From: Spirochaetales bacterium
Lineage (GTDB): Bacteria > Spirochaetota > Spirochaetia > SZUA-6 > DRHE01
Assembly (NCBI GenBank): GCA_016930895.1
Contig: JAFGFV010000202.1
Coordinates: 1 to 46,270 of the forward strand
Direction: 5' to 3'
DNA: 46,270 bases
The notes below the pieces were generated by a model. The model saw nothing but the letters and a program-made list of their open reading frames with translations. It was not told the origin of the DNA and ran no database searches. This document shows positions 15,930 through 25,100 of the stretch, in pieces. The position numbers and the translations under genes were made by a program. Every line of letters starts with the position of its first letter. Positions within the stretch are counted from its first letter, which is position 1.

Positions 15930-17675
15930 ATGAAGGTCGTTCACGGAATCGCCGTTTCGCCGGGAATCGCCATCGGAAAGGCCTTCCTGTACTCCAACGA
16001 GAAGCTTGCGGTCCCGAGCTACGAGATCACCCCCACGCAGGTGACCCACGAGCTAGGCCGCTTCAATGCCGCGGTCGGCAGGGCCACTCGCGACGTGGAG
16101 GCGCTGCTGAACCGCGGGGATGCGGAGCTCGGGGATGCCGAACGCAGGCTCCTGGAGTCGCACCGTCTCATGTTGACGGATCCGGAGCTGGCCACCAAGG
16201 TCGGGGAGGAGCTCGGGGCCCAACAGCGGAACGTGGAATGGGTGCTCATGGAGGTAGTCAAGGCCCTGGCCGACAAGCTGGGCTCGGCCGGCGACGAGTA
16301 CCTGAGCGAGCGGGCAAGCGACATCCAGGATATCGCGGACCGCATCATGCGCCACCTGACTTCCCAGGCGAGGGTCCCCCTGGACTCCCTGGAGGAGGAG
16401 GTGGTCCTGGTCGCCCACAACCTCCTGCCATCCGACGGGATTTCGATGAACAAGAAGAAGGTTCTCGGCATCGCCGCGGACTTCGGGGGCAAGACCTCGC
16501 ACGTGGCCATCCTGGCGCGTTCCTTCGAGATCCCCACAGTTCTCGGCCTGTCGGAGCTGACTGCCCACGTACAGGCGGGCGACCCGGTCATCGTGGACGG
16601 AAGCCGGGGCATCGTGATCGTCCGACCCGACGAGGAGACTCTGCGCGAGTACGAGCGCAGCCGGGAGGCCTGGCAGAAGCACGAACTGCAGCTTCTCAAC
16701 CTGAACGAGCTGAAAGCGGAGACCCGGGACGGAAAGCTGATCCTGCTGGAGTCGAACATCGAGATCCCCGAAGAAATCGATTCGGTGCTGGCCCATGGGG
16801 CCGACGGGATCGGGTTGTACCGTTCGGAGTTCCTGTACATCCTTCCGAAGCGCTTCCCGTCGGAAGAGCAACAGGTGACGGCATACGCCAGGGTGCTGGA
16901 GTCCATGAAACCGAGGGAGGTAACGATCCGCACCCTCGACCTCGGCGGAGACAAGGTCATCCCAGGGGTGAGGACCGTGGAGGAGTCCAACCCGATCTTG
17001 GGCTGGCGGGCGGTCCGCTTCTGCCTTTCCCGACCCGAGATTTTCAAGACCCAGCTGCGCGCCCTCCTGCGCGCTTCCGTGCACGGCAATCTCAAGATCA
17101 TGTTTCCCATGATCTCCGGCCTCGAAGAGCTGGAGAGCACCCTGGAGGTCCTCGAGCAGGCCAAGCAGGAGCTGCGGGCGGAGGGCCGGCCTTTCGACGA
17201 GGGGGTGCCGGTGGGAATCATGATCGAGGTCCCGTCGGCAGCCTTCACCTCCGACATCCTGGCCAGAAAGGTCGGTTTTTTCTCGATCGGCACCAACGAC
17301 CTGATCCAGTACACCATCGCGGTGGACCGTGAAAACGAGCGCATCGCCTACCTGTACGAACCGTTCCACCCGGGAGTTCTCCGCCTGATCCGGATGGTGA
17401 TCGAGAACGCCCACGCCGGCGGCATCCCGGTCGGCATGTGCGGTGAGATGGCAGGAGATCCGTACGCCGCAGTGATCCTTCTTGGGCTGGGGCTCGACGA
17501 GTTCAGCATGAGCGCCATCGGGATCCCCGAGATCAAGCGGATCATCCGGTCCGTGACGGTCTCCGAGGCCGAAGAGCTGGTCGGTGCCGTCATGGAGATG
17601 AAGTCCTACCGCGAGATCGACCCGTACGTTCGGGCTTGGATGAGGGAACGCTTTGACTTCGTCCCCGAGTACTGA
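15930..17675 (+). CDS. ptsI: Phosphoenolpyruvate-protein phosphotransferase (PTS enzyme I)
   Basis: Enzyme I transfers phosphate from phosphoenolpyruvate to HPr. The 581-residue product starts MKVVHGIAVSPGIAIGKAF. It has the phosphohistidine motif GGKTSHVAILARS (H191), the PEP-binding barrel with EFLYILPKRFPSEEQQ and IGTNDLIQY, and the catalytic CGEMAGD. Length matches the family (about 570-580). The upstream in-frame ATG at 15849 would run through the promoter, so ATG 15930 is preferred. No ptsH or sugar-specific enzyme II lies in the window; many spirochaetes use an incomplete PTS for regulation, which may apply here. Its end overlaps der by 23 nt. Confidence 0.96.
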   Translation: MKVVHGIAVSPGIAIGKAFLYSNEKLAVPSYEITPTQVTHELGRFNAAVGRATRDVEALLNRGDAELGDAERRLLESHRLMLTDPELATKVGEELGAQQRNVEWVLMEVVKALADKLGSAGDEYLSERASDIQDIADRIMRHLTSQARVPLDSLEEEVVLVAHNLLPSDGISMNKKKVLGIAADFGGKTSHVAILARSFEIPTVLGLSELTAHVQAGDPVIVDGSRGIVIVRPDEETLREYERSREAWQKHELQLLNLNELKAETRDGKLILLESNIEIPEEIDSVLAHGADGIGLYRSEFLYILPKRFPSEEQQVTAYARVLESMKPREVTIRTLDLGGDKVIPGVRTVEESNPILGWRAVRFCLSRPEIFKTQLRALLRASVHGNLKIMFPMISGLEELESTLEVLEQAKQELRAEGRPFDEGVPVGIMIEVPSAAFTSDILARKVGFFSIGTNDLIQYTIAVDRENERIAYLYEPFHPGVLRLIRMVIENAHAGGIPVGMCGEMAGDPYAAVILLGLGLDEFSMSAIGIPEIKRIIRSVTVSEAEELVGAVMEMKSYREIDPYVRAWMRERFDFVPEY

Positions 17676-19014
17676 ATCCGATGCGAGGGGCAGCGTCTTC
17701 ACGGTAGCCATCCTCGGCAAACCCAACGTCGGCAAGTCGACTCTCTTCAACCGGCTGGTCGGCAGGAGGCGGGCGATCACCCACTCCACGGCGGGGGTGA
17801 CCCGTGACATCGTGGAAGCCGAGCTGTGGTTCGGAGACCTCCGCTGCCTGATCCGCGACACGGGAGGCTACAACCGGGACAGCGGAGCCATCGAGCGTCT
17901 GGTGGCCCGACGCAGCCTGGAATCCGCCGAGGAGAGTGACCTGCTGCTTCTGGTGGTGGAGGCGGCCGGAGTCAGTGGGGAGGACCGGGACTTCGTGGAG
18001 AAGCTCAGGCGCTACGAAGACAAGGTCATTCTGGTGGTCAACAAAGTGGATAGCGAGTCGCAGGAAATGGCCCTCGGGGAGTTTTTCCAGTTGGGCTTCC
18101 GGCGGATGATCCCCGTTTCCGCCGAGGCCAACCGAAACCTCGACGAGCTGCGCGAGGCGATCTACCAGGCGGCCCGGCGCGGGGAAGGAGGGCCGGGCAG
18201 GCCTGCCCGGCAGGCAGCGGCTTCCGAGGAGGTGCCGCGCCTGACCATCATCGGCAAGCCGAACACGGGCAAGTCTACGCTCCTCAACCGCCTCCTCGGC
18301 CAGGAGCGCGCGATCGTCTCGGAGACCCCCGGAACCACCCGGGACCCGGTCTTCGGGGAGTTCGCGTACGGCGAGACGCGCTTGCGGGTGGTCGACACGG
18401 CTGGCATCCGCCGGCGGGCGAAGGTCACGGAGAACGTCGAGTACTATTCGGTCAACCGCGCCATACGCACTCTGGAGGAGGCGGATATCGTGCTGCTCCT
18501 GGTGGACGGGCTGGAGGGGCTCAGCGACCAGGACAAGAAGATCGCGTCTTTGGCGGTCCGGCGCGGGCGGGGCGTGGTCATCGTGCTCAACAAGTGGGAC
18601 CGGATGGACCGGGGACGCCCCGCCCTGCGCGCTGCCGCCGACCGTGTTCGCTTCGTGTTTCCGATTCTGCAGTTCGCCCCCGTGGTGGCGATCTCGGCGC
18701 AGACAGGCTGGAACGTGAATCGGATGCTCCAGGAAGTGCTGGAGCTATGGGACCAGCTCCGGCGCAAGGTTCCGACCCATCAGCTCAACCGCCTGCTGCA
18801 GCAGTGGGTCGCGGACTACCCGCTGCCGGTGCGGGGAAGGAACGTCAAGCTGCGTTACGCGACGCAAACCAGCGTGAACCCCGTACGGTTTGTCTTTTTC
18901 GTGAACAGCCGCAAGGGGTACCCCGGCGGCTACACCCGCTATCTTGAAAACAGGATCCGTCAAGACCTGGGCTTCGACAAGGTCCCCGTGGCGGTCGAGG
19001 TCCGGGAATCCTGA
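17653..19014 (+). CDS. der: Ribosome-assembly GTPase Der (EngA)
   Basis: Der is a tandem GTPase needed for 50S assembly. The 453-residue product has two G domains with P-loops GKPNVGKS (near residue 21) and GKPNTGKS (near residue 200), the G4 motifs NKVD and NKWD, and a C-terminal KH-like domain with VKLRYATQT. The start is TTG at 17653 inside the end of ptsI, preceded by GAGGGAA. The overlap suggests translational coupling. Confidence 0.96.
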   Translation: MTSSPSTESDARGSVFTVAILGKPNVGKSTLFNRLVGRRRAITHSTAGVTRDIVEAELWFGDLRCLIRDTGGYNRDSGAIERLVARRSLESAEESDLLLLVVEAAGVSGEDRDFVEKLRRYEDKVILVVNKVDSESQEMALGEFFQLGFRRMIPVSAEANRNLDELREAIYQAARRGEGGPGRPARQAAASEEVPRLTIIGKPNTGKSTLLNRLLGQERAIVSETPGTTRDPVFGEFAYGETRLRVVDTAGIRRRAKVTENVEYYSVNRAIRTLEEADIVLLLVDGLEGLSDQDKKIASLAVRRGRGVVIVLNKWDRMDRGRPALRAAADRVRFVFPILQFAPVVAISAQTGWNVNRMLQEVLELWDQLRRKVPTHQLNRLLQQWVADYPLPVRGRNVKLRYATQTSVNPVRFVFFVNSRKGYPGGYTRYLENRIRQDLGFDKVPVAVEVRES

Positions 19015-19035
19015 AGCCGGGGAGCGCGTGAGAAG

Positions 19036-19356
19036 GTGAGGTACTCCATAGGAGAGGTCAGCCGCCTGCTCGAGGTCAAGCCGTACGTGATCCGCTACTG
19101 GGAAGAGGAGATCCCATTCGTCGCCCCTCAGAAGAGCCGTTCCGGAAGACGCTCGTACTCGGAGCGGGACCTGCAGGTGCTGCAGCGGCTCAAGCACCTT
19201 CTGCACGACCAGCGCTTTACCATCGAGGGCGCACGCCAGCGCCTGTGGGAGGAGCTGCAACCGGAGCACGCCGATCTGAAGGCCCGGATCGCAGCGGTGC
19301 GCACCGAGCTCCTCGACATCCTGAGCAGAATGCGAAGCCGGGGAGGACGGAAGTGA
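19036..19356 (+). CDS. MerR-family DNA-binding regulator
   Basis: The 106-residue product has an N-terminal MerR winged helix-turn-helix (YSIGEVSRLLEVKPYVIRYW, then SRSGRRSYSERDLQVLQRL) and a short C-terminal coiled coil, with no effector-binding domain or metal-binding cysteines. Short MerR proteins of this type occur in many bacteria as housekeeping regulators of unknown target. The start is GTG 19036. Its stop overlaps the next gene's start by 4 nt (GTGA), so the two are probably co-translated. Confidence 0.88.
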   Translation: MRYSIGEVSRLLEVKPYVIRYWEEEIPFVAPQKSRSGRRSYSERDLQVLQRLKHLLHDQRFTIEGARQRLWEELQPEHADLKARIAAVRTELLDILSRMRSRGGRK

Positions 19357-20720
19357 CTGGCACCACCATCGAGCAGTGGACGGAGCGCGGGCAGGGACAC
19401 CTGTTCGAGGCGTGGGAACGGCGAGACGAGCCCAGGCGCCGGCGGCTCCTGGAAGATCTCCGCGACCTGGAGCCTTCCCTGGTCGAAAGCCTTCGGGAGA
19501 AGCTGGGGCAGGCGGAAGCGGCACCAAAGAACCTGGAGCCCCATCCCTTCCTCCCCCTGTCACGATGGCGCGAGGACCCCCAAGCCCTGGCGGCGGGGCG
19601 GGAGCTTCTCGCTGGCGGACGGGCGGGGTTCCTGACCGCAGCCGGGGGGCAAGGCTCGCGCCTGGGGTACGACGGGCCGAAGGGCTGTTTCCCGATCTCG
19701 CCGCTTCGAAAGGCCTCGTTGTTCCAGATTCTGGCCGAGAAGATCCTGGCGGGACGGCGCCGCTACGGCACGCCCATGCCTTGGTACATCATGGGCAACC
19801 CCTACAACCTGGAGTCCATCCGGGGGTTCTTCCAGGAACACGGCTGGTTTGGACTGCCGGAGGAGGAGCTGTGCTTTTTCGCCCAGGGCACCTTCCCGAG
19901 CCTCACCGAAGAGGGGAAGCTGCTGCTGGCCGGTGACGGCAGCCTGTTCAAGAACCCGAACGGTCACGGCGGCGTGCTCCAAGCCCTGCACACGCAGGGC
20001 CTCCTCGATGACATGGCCCGAAGGGGGGTCGAGGAGCTGTTCTACACCCAAGTGGACAACCCCCTGGTGCGGGTGCCGGACCCCGCCTTCCTCGGGATGC
20101 ACCGGCTCACGGGTTCGGAGATGTCCAGCAAGGTCATCGCCAAGGCCTATCCTGGAGAGAAGCTGGGGGTCATCGGGTTCGTGGACGGCAGGCCGGGAGT
20201 GATCGAGTACTCGGACCTCGACGACGAGCGCCAGCACGCCAGGGACGAGCACGGCACGCTCCGATACTCCCACGGCTCCATCGCCATACACCTGCTCAAC
20301 GTGGGGTTCCTCCGGCGCCTGGGTTACCGCCTGCCGCTGCACCAGGCGCGCAAGCGGGTGGGGGCCTGGGACCCGGCGAGCGGCCGCGTGACGGAGCGGC
20401 AGGCGGTCAAGTTCGAGCGCTTCATCTTCGACGCGATTCCGCATGCCCGAAACCCCCTGTTCGTGGAAACCGAGCGGCACGAGGAGTTCGCCCCCCTCAA
20501 GAACCGCACCGGTGTCGACTCCATCGAGACCTGCCGGGATGGAATGGTTCAGCAGCACGCCCGCTGGCTCGAGAGCGCCGGTGTCCGCCTGGCCAGGCGG
20601 GGCGGGCAGCTGTCCGTCGTGGTGGAGATCAGCCCCTTGTTCGCGTGGGATGCGGAATCCCTGAAGAAACGCCTCGGAGATTCCGTAAATAACATTGATG
20701 AAGACACGCTGCTGGCTTAG
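19353..20720 (+). CDS. UDP-sugar pyrophosphorylase (AGX/UAP1-like)
   Basis: The product (455 residues from GTG 19353, which follows GGGGAGG) belongs to the UDPGP family. It carries the nucleotide-binding loop TAAGGQGSRLGYDGPKGCF near residues 94-112, plus YTQVDNPLVRVPDP and FVDGRPGVIEYSDL. The sequence is closer in style to eukaryote-like UDP-N-acetylglucosamine pyrophosphorylases than to bacterial GlmU or GalU. The likely reaction is UTP plus a sugar-1-phosphate giving a UDP-sugar and pyrophosphate, for wall or glycan synthesis. Which sugar is used cannot be read from the sequence. It overlaps the merR-type gene by 4 nt and the next gene by 23 nt. Confidence 0.87.
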   Translation: MTGTTIEQWTERGQGHLFEAWERRDEPRRRRLLEDLRDLEPSLVESLREKLGQAEAAPKNLEPHPFLPLSRWREDPQALAAGRELLAGGRAGFLTAAGGQGSRLGYDGPKGCFPISPLRKASLFQILAEKILAGRRRYGTPMPWYIMGNPYNLESIRGFFQEHGWFGLPEEELCFFAQGTFPSLTEEGKLLLAGDGSLFKNPNGHGGVLQALHTQGLLDDMARRGVEELFYTQVDNPLVRVPDPAFLGMHRLTGSEMSSKVIAKAYPGEKLGVIGFVDGRPGVIEYSDLDDERQHARDEHGTLRYSHGSIAIHLLNVGFLRRLGYRLPLHQARKRVGAWDPASGRVTERQAVKFERFIFDAIPHARNPLFVETERHEEFAPLKNRTGVDSIETCRDGMVQQHARWLESAGVRLARRGGQLSVVVEISPLFAWDAESLKKRLGDSVNNIDEDTLLA

Positions 20721-22038
20721 CCTTCTGGTCTTGTTCGCCGCTGCGGCGCTCGGCGCCCAGGACCTCCAGGCCTGGCTTCCCGACAACCTGCGCACCGGTC
20801 GGGGCTTCCCGGAAAACGACGAGGTCCGCCGCCAATTGGAGGAGCTGATCTTCGCGCCCATTGGCTCGGTACCGCGAACGCTGCCCGGTGCGGAGAGCGG
20901 GCGGATATTCGCCCAGCGTTCGGCAACGCACAGAGTGAAGGTCCGCATCGAACGGCAGGAGCGCGGCCTGTACGCGCTGTTTCTGAACCAGCGCCCCCCG
21001 GGACAGCGGGCCCCCGGGGACGTCGATCTGGAGTACCCCGTGGCAGGCGCGGGCTCCTACATCATCAAGCGGGACCTCCGGGACGGTTCGTTCGTGCAGG
21101 CCAAGATCTACCTCCGGGATGACCCGGGCTGTTTCGTCCGCCTGTTCCCGCAGGGGGAGCGCTGCACCCTGGATGCGTACCTGTTCGGAGTGCCGGTGGC
21201 GCGGCGGGTCATCGTTCCCATGCGCTTCGACGAAGCGCTTTTGGAGCCGTTCGCCAGGGTCATGAGGCTGACCGAAGCCACAGTCCGGTGGGAGCGGTTC
21301 TTCGAGCGCGGTGAGCCGGATGCCGACAGGCGCTCCCGCGCGGTCGCGCAGGAAATCCGCGGGCGCCTGGAGGGGCTCGGAGACCGCGAGGACGGGACCC
21401 TCGACGAGGTCGGCCGGTACGTCTTCATCGACAGCGGCCTCCCACAGGGTGCGAACCCGGGTCTGAATTGCTCCGGTTTCGCCAAGTGGGTCACCGATGG
21501 GTTCGTCTATCCCCTTGCAGGCGAATACCTTAGCGTCGACCCTCTCAAGCGCCGACATCTGGAGGCGCGCGGCGACCGTTGGAGCCGTCGGCTGGAAGAG
21601 GAGCGGGACCCGTACTTCGGGTTGGACTGGTCGCGAAATCTCGCCTTGAGTCTTCTGGAGGCCGCCGGCTATCCGGTCCCGGGCGCCGAGTCCGCCGACG
21701 TGCGGGCTAGCGAGTACGTGCGCTACATCGAGGACGTCGGGTACGCCATCGGCGAGCTGCCCCTGGTGTTGTACCTGGAGGCGGCGCGGAACCCGGGGAT
21801 GTTCTACCTCGGCTCGGTGAGCCGCGAATACGGAAGCGAGCCGGTGCTGCGGCAGCATTTCCACCTGGTGGTGCTCATTCCCTATTTCACGGAGAGCGGG
21901 GCCTTCCAGGTCGCGGTGTTCGACCGGGGACGCGAGTCGAGCCTGGCCGGGCTCCAGGAGCGCTTCGCGGGCACCTTCGTACACCTGGTACGCCTGCCCG
22001 TCGGCGACGACTTCGCCCCACCGGTTCCCGTGCGGTGA
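20698..22038 (+). CDS. Secreted protein with NlpC/P60-like cysteine motif, function unknown
   Basis: The 446-residue product has a clear signal peptide (MKTRCWLSLLVLFAAAALGA, cleavage probably before Q). I do not recognise the whole protein. Around residue 258 the motif LNCSGFAKWV resembles the catalytic-cysteine segment of NlpC/P60-type papain-like peptidases, and a later QHFHLVVLIPYF could supply the histidine. If so, it may hydrolyse or bind peptidoglycan peptides. The gene starts inside the end of the UDP-sugar pyrophosphorylase gene, which fits an envelope role. ATG 20698 is preferred over TTG 20695 because it begins directly with the basic signal-peptide n-region. Confidence 0.72.
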   Translation: MKTRCWLSLLVLFAAAALGAQDLQAWLPDNLRTGRGFPENDEVRRQLEELIFAPIGSVPRTLPGAESGRIFAQRSATHRVKVRIERQERGLYALFLNQRPPGQRAPGDVDLEYPVAGAGSYIIKRDLRDGSFVQAKIYLRDDPGCFVRLFPQGERCTLDAYLFGVPVARRVIVPMRFDEALLEPFARVMRLTEATVRWERFFERGEPDADRRSRAVAQEIRGRLEGLGDREDGTLDEVGRYVFIDSGLPQGANPGLNCSGFAKWVTDGFVYPLAGEYLSVDPLKRRHLEARGDRWSRRLEEERDPYFGLDWSRNLALSLLEAAGYPVPGAESADVRASEYVRYIEDVGYAIGELPLVLYLEAARNPGMFYLGSVSREYGSEPVLRQHFHLVVLIPYFTESGAFQVAVFDRGRESSLAGLQERFAGTFVHLVRLPVGDDFAPPVPVR

Positions 22039-22069
22039 AGCCGCGTTCTCACCCGCGCTCGGCCTGTCG

Positions 22070-22098
22070 TTGACAGCGGGTCCGCCCCGAGTTATTAT
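22070..22098 (+). promoter_or_regulatory. Strong promoter for the coiled-coil gene
   Basis: TTGACA (22070-22075), a 17-nt spacer and TATTAT (22093-22098) form a near-consensus sigma70 promoter. The transcript would start near 22105 and carry a leader of about 87 nt ending in GGGGAGGGG before the ATG at 22192. Confidence 0.78.
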
Positions 22099-22123
22099 GG
22101 TAGGAACTTTTCGTCGTACCGAA

Positions 22124-22174
22124 TGATCGAAAGATCAAGATAGGCCGTCGCGGGCAACTAGCTGGCCCCGACGG
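22124..22174 (+). ncRNA. Structured 5' leader of the coiled-coil gene
   Basis: Two hairpins lie in the leader. TGATC-GAAA-GATCA (22124-22137) is a 5-bp stem capped by a GNRA tetraloop. CCGTCG (22145-22150) pairs with CGACGG (22169-22174), and GGGC (22152-22155) with GCCC (22165-22168), giving a 10-bp stem with one bulged C and a 9-nt loop. The ribosome-binding site follows 8 nt later. I do not recognise a known riboswitch class; it may control stability or translation. Confidence 0.45.
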
Positions 22175-22191
22175 TTAAGGGGAGGGGAACG

Positions 22192-25100
22192 ATGAATTTC
22201 TCATTCGGGAATCTGCTGGCGATATTCATTGTACTCATCATTCTCATCATCTACCGGCAGTTGGATCGGAACAATCGCTCGCTCGAAAAGGTCAAGAAAT
22301 ACTCGGACAAGATCAAGGACGACATTGGCGCCCTCGTGGAGCAGAAGACCGCGGCCATGAAGGACCTGGCCATCGAGCTCGAGGTCAACCTCAAGACCGG
22401 CAAGGAAGTGCTGCGACGGGTGCGGGACAGCGAGGAGGCTCTGGCGCAGCGTGCCAAGGGCATCGACGAGGTGCGGGTGCGGCTCGACGGCTACGACAAG
22501 ACTCTCGAGGAGCTGGTGAGCATGACTGCCAGGGTGGAGGACAACCTGAAGCGGGTGCAGTCGGAGTCGCTGTTCGTGGACAAGGTGGGCCGACGCATCG
22601 CCGTTGCCTCCGAGGGCCTGGAACGGATCGAGCAGGGCATAGGCAAGGTGGAGGAGCGTTTTCGGAAGGAGAACCTCGAGCAGCTGGCAGCGGTGAGGGA
22701 AGAGGTCTTTCGGGACTCGGAGCAGAGGGTGGCGAGCCTCGCGGAGGTGGTGTCGGGCTCCGAGCAACGGATCAAGGATTACGGGACCTACGTGACCCGT
22801 CTGGAGGCGCGCGGCCAAGAGCTGGAGCGGCAGGTCATGGAGCGCCTGACCAAGGGCTGTGAGCAGGTCGAGGTGGAGGCCAAGTCCCGGCGGGCGGCCA
22901 CGTTGAACCAGTTCGTGGCCTCTCTCAACAAGCTCCTCGGGGACGCGGACTCTCGGAGCAAGGTGCTGAAGAAGAACCTGGTCGAGTCGGTCGCCGAGAT
23001 CGAGGGCCGCCTGGTCGAGCACCAGAAGCGCCTCGAGGAGGCGGTCAAGCGTGGCGAGTCCTTGGAGGGAAAGATCTTCGCCGGGCTCAAGGAGCAGATC
23101 GCGAAAGACGCGGCGGCGGTTCGCCAGTCAAGCGAAGCATTGCACCAGAAGCTGGAGGAGTCGAAAACCCTGCGCGGCGAGACCGCCGAGCAGATGCGGC
23201 TCCTGCAGCAGGAGACGGCGCGGGTGCAGAAGGAGAGTCTCGAGAACGTGGAGAAGGCCGCCGCCGAGCTGGAGGTGGCCGCCCTGGCGCAGGTGGAAAA
23301 GCAGCTGGAGGGTTTCGAGAAGCAGATCGACTATCGCTTCCAGAAGCTGGAGGCCGCCGGCGGGGACATCGAGGCCCTCGAAAAGAACCTCCGGGAGCTG
23401 GCCGATTCGACCGCCGCCAGGGTGCGGGAGGAGTTCGCCGAGTTTACGCGCAGCTTCGCGGAGGACCGCAGCGCCGAACGGGCCAGGGTCGAGGAGGAGC
23501 TGGGAGCCATCCGGGGCTCGATGGGCGAGCTCGAGGACGAGCTGACAGGGCTCAAGGCCAAGGCCTACGAAAACGTGTCGGCACAGCTGCAGGTGTTCGA
23601 GGACGAGTTCTTCAAGGACCTGCGGGAGCGCAACCAGGCTATCGAAGCCAGGCTCCGGGACTGGCAATCGGAACTCGAGAACAAGCTCGAGCAGGTCCGG
23701 GCGGCCGAGGTCCGGGAGCGAGCGAGCCTGGAGAAGCGCTTCAGCCAGGAGATCGAAAAGGAGCTGGAGGCGGTCAAGCACAGCAGCTTCGAGCAACTCA
23801 ACGGCCTGGGAAGCCGCGTGGCGGCATTCGAGGGCGTGATCGACGAACGGCTCGGGGAATCGGAAGCCCGGGCCGAGGAGCTGACCCGCTCGGTCACGCT
23901 CCAGATCGAGCGCAGCCGCCAGGAGCTCGACATCGCCTACCAGAAGCAGCTGGACGGTCTCAAGGACACGGTCAACCAGCGGGTGCAGCAGATCACCCGG
24001 GAGGCCGAAGACAGGCTCAAGGGCATCGAGAGCGCTCTCGGTTCCAGCAAGGAGGAGATCATGAACGTCTCCGAGCGGATCACCGAGTTGCAGCGGAACC
24101 TGGCCGAGCGGAGCGAAGGGGCCCTCGAGCAGCTGCAGAAGGAGCTGGACGGATTCGACCAGGAGTTCTCCCGGCGCACGGCGGAGTTCCAGTCGCAGCT
24201 GGAGACGCGTCTGCAGGAGTTCCGGGGTGCGCTGTCCGACATGAAGGATAGGGCGGAGAGCACGCAGGGCGCGCTTCTCGCGCGCATGGAGGAGGGAAGC
24301 AAGGTGCTCTCGATGACCCTGGCGGACCTGGACAAGCGGGTCAAGAGCTTCGTGGCGCAGACCAAGATCTTCGAGAGGGCCGACGATCTCAAGGTCTCTC
24401 TGGAAGGCCGGATCGAGGACATGAAGCGGGACATGGAGAAGCTGCAGTCCCAGCGCAAGGAAATGGAGGCGTTAGAGACGCGGATCGCAGGGATGCGCAA
24501 GAGCGCCGACGAAGTCGGAGGAAAGCTGGGCAAGCTGCTCTCCGAGCGGGCACGTCTGGATGACATGGACTCGGACTTCAAGAAGCTGTTGGCCATCTCC
24601 AAGGAGTTGGACCACCGAATCGAGACCGTGTACTCCAGCCAGGATGCCGTGCAGGAGATCCAGGCCAAGATCAGGCAGCTGGCGGAGCTGGAGAAGGCCA
24701 CCGAAGGGCGCTTCGAGCGTTTGGAAAAGAAGAAAGCCATCGTGGAGGCCACCACCGCCGGAGTCGACAAGAGCTTTGAGCAGCTCGGGGTGCTGGAAAA
24801 GGATCTGGGCAGCCTGGGGCAGGAGGTCAAACGCGCAGGGGGGCTGCTGGAGACCTTGAAGACCCAGACGGACGCCCTGGTGGGCAACCAGGAGAAAGCC
24901 ACGTACGTCTCGCAGAAGATCCTGGAGCTCGACGGCATTCTGGGGGACCTGGAGCAGCGCATGCAGAAGCTGGAGACGGCCCGGGAGTGGCTGGCCAAGA
25001 CGGAGACGCGCTTTGAGCACATCGGCAAGCAGGCCCAGGAGCAGGTCAGACTCCTGGAGAGCATCCTCAAGGCGGAGTCCAAGCAGTCGAAGCTCGGCGA

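Noticed and set aside
22124..22174. Known riboswitch (c-di-GMP, preQ1, guanidine) before the coiled-coil gene
   Set aside because: The hairpins lack the conserved cores of these classes as I know them, so no class name is given.
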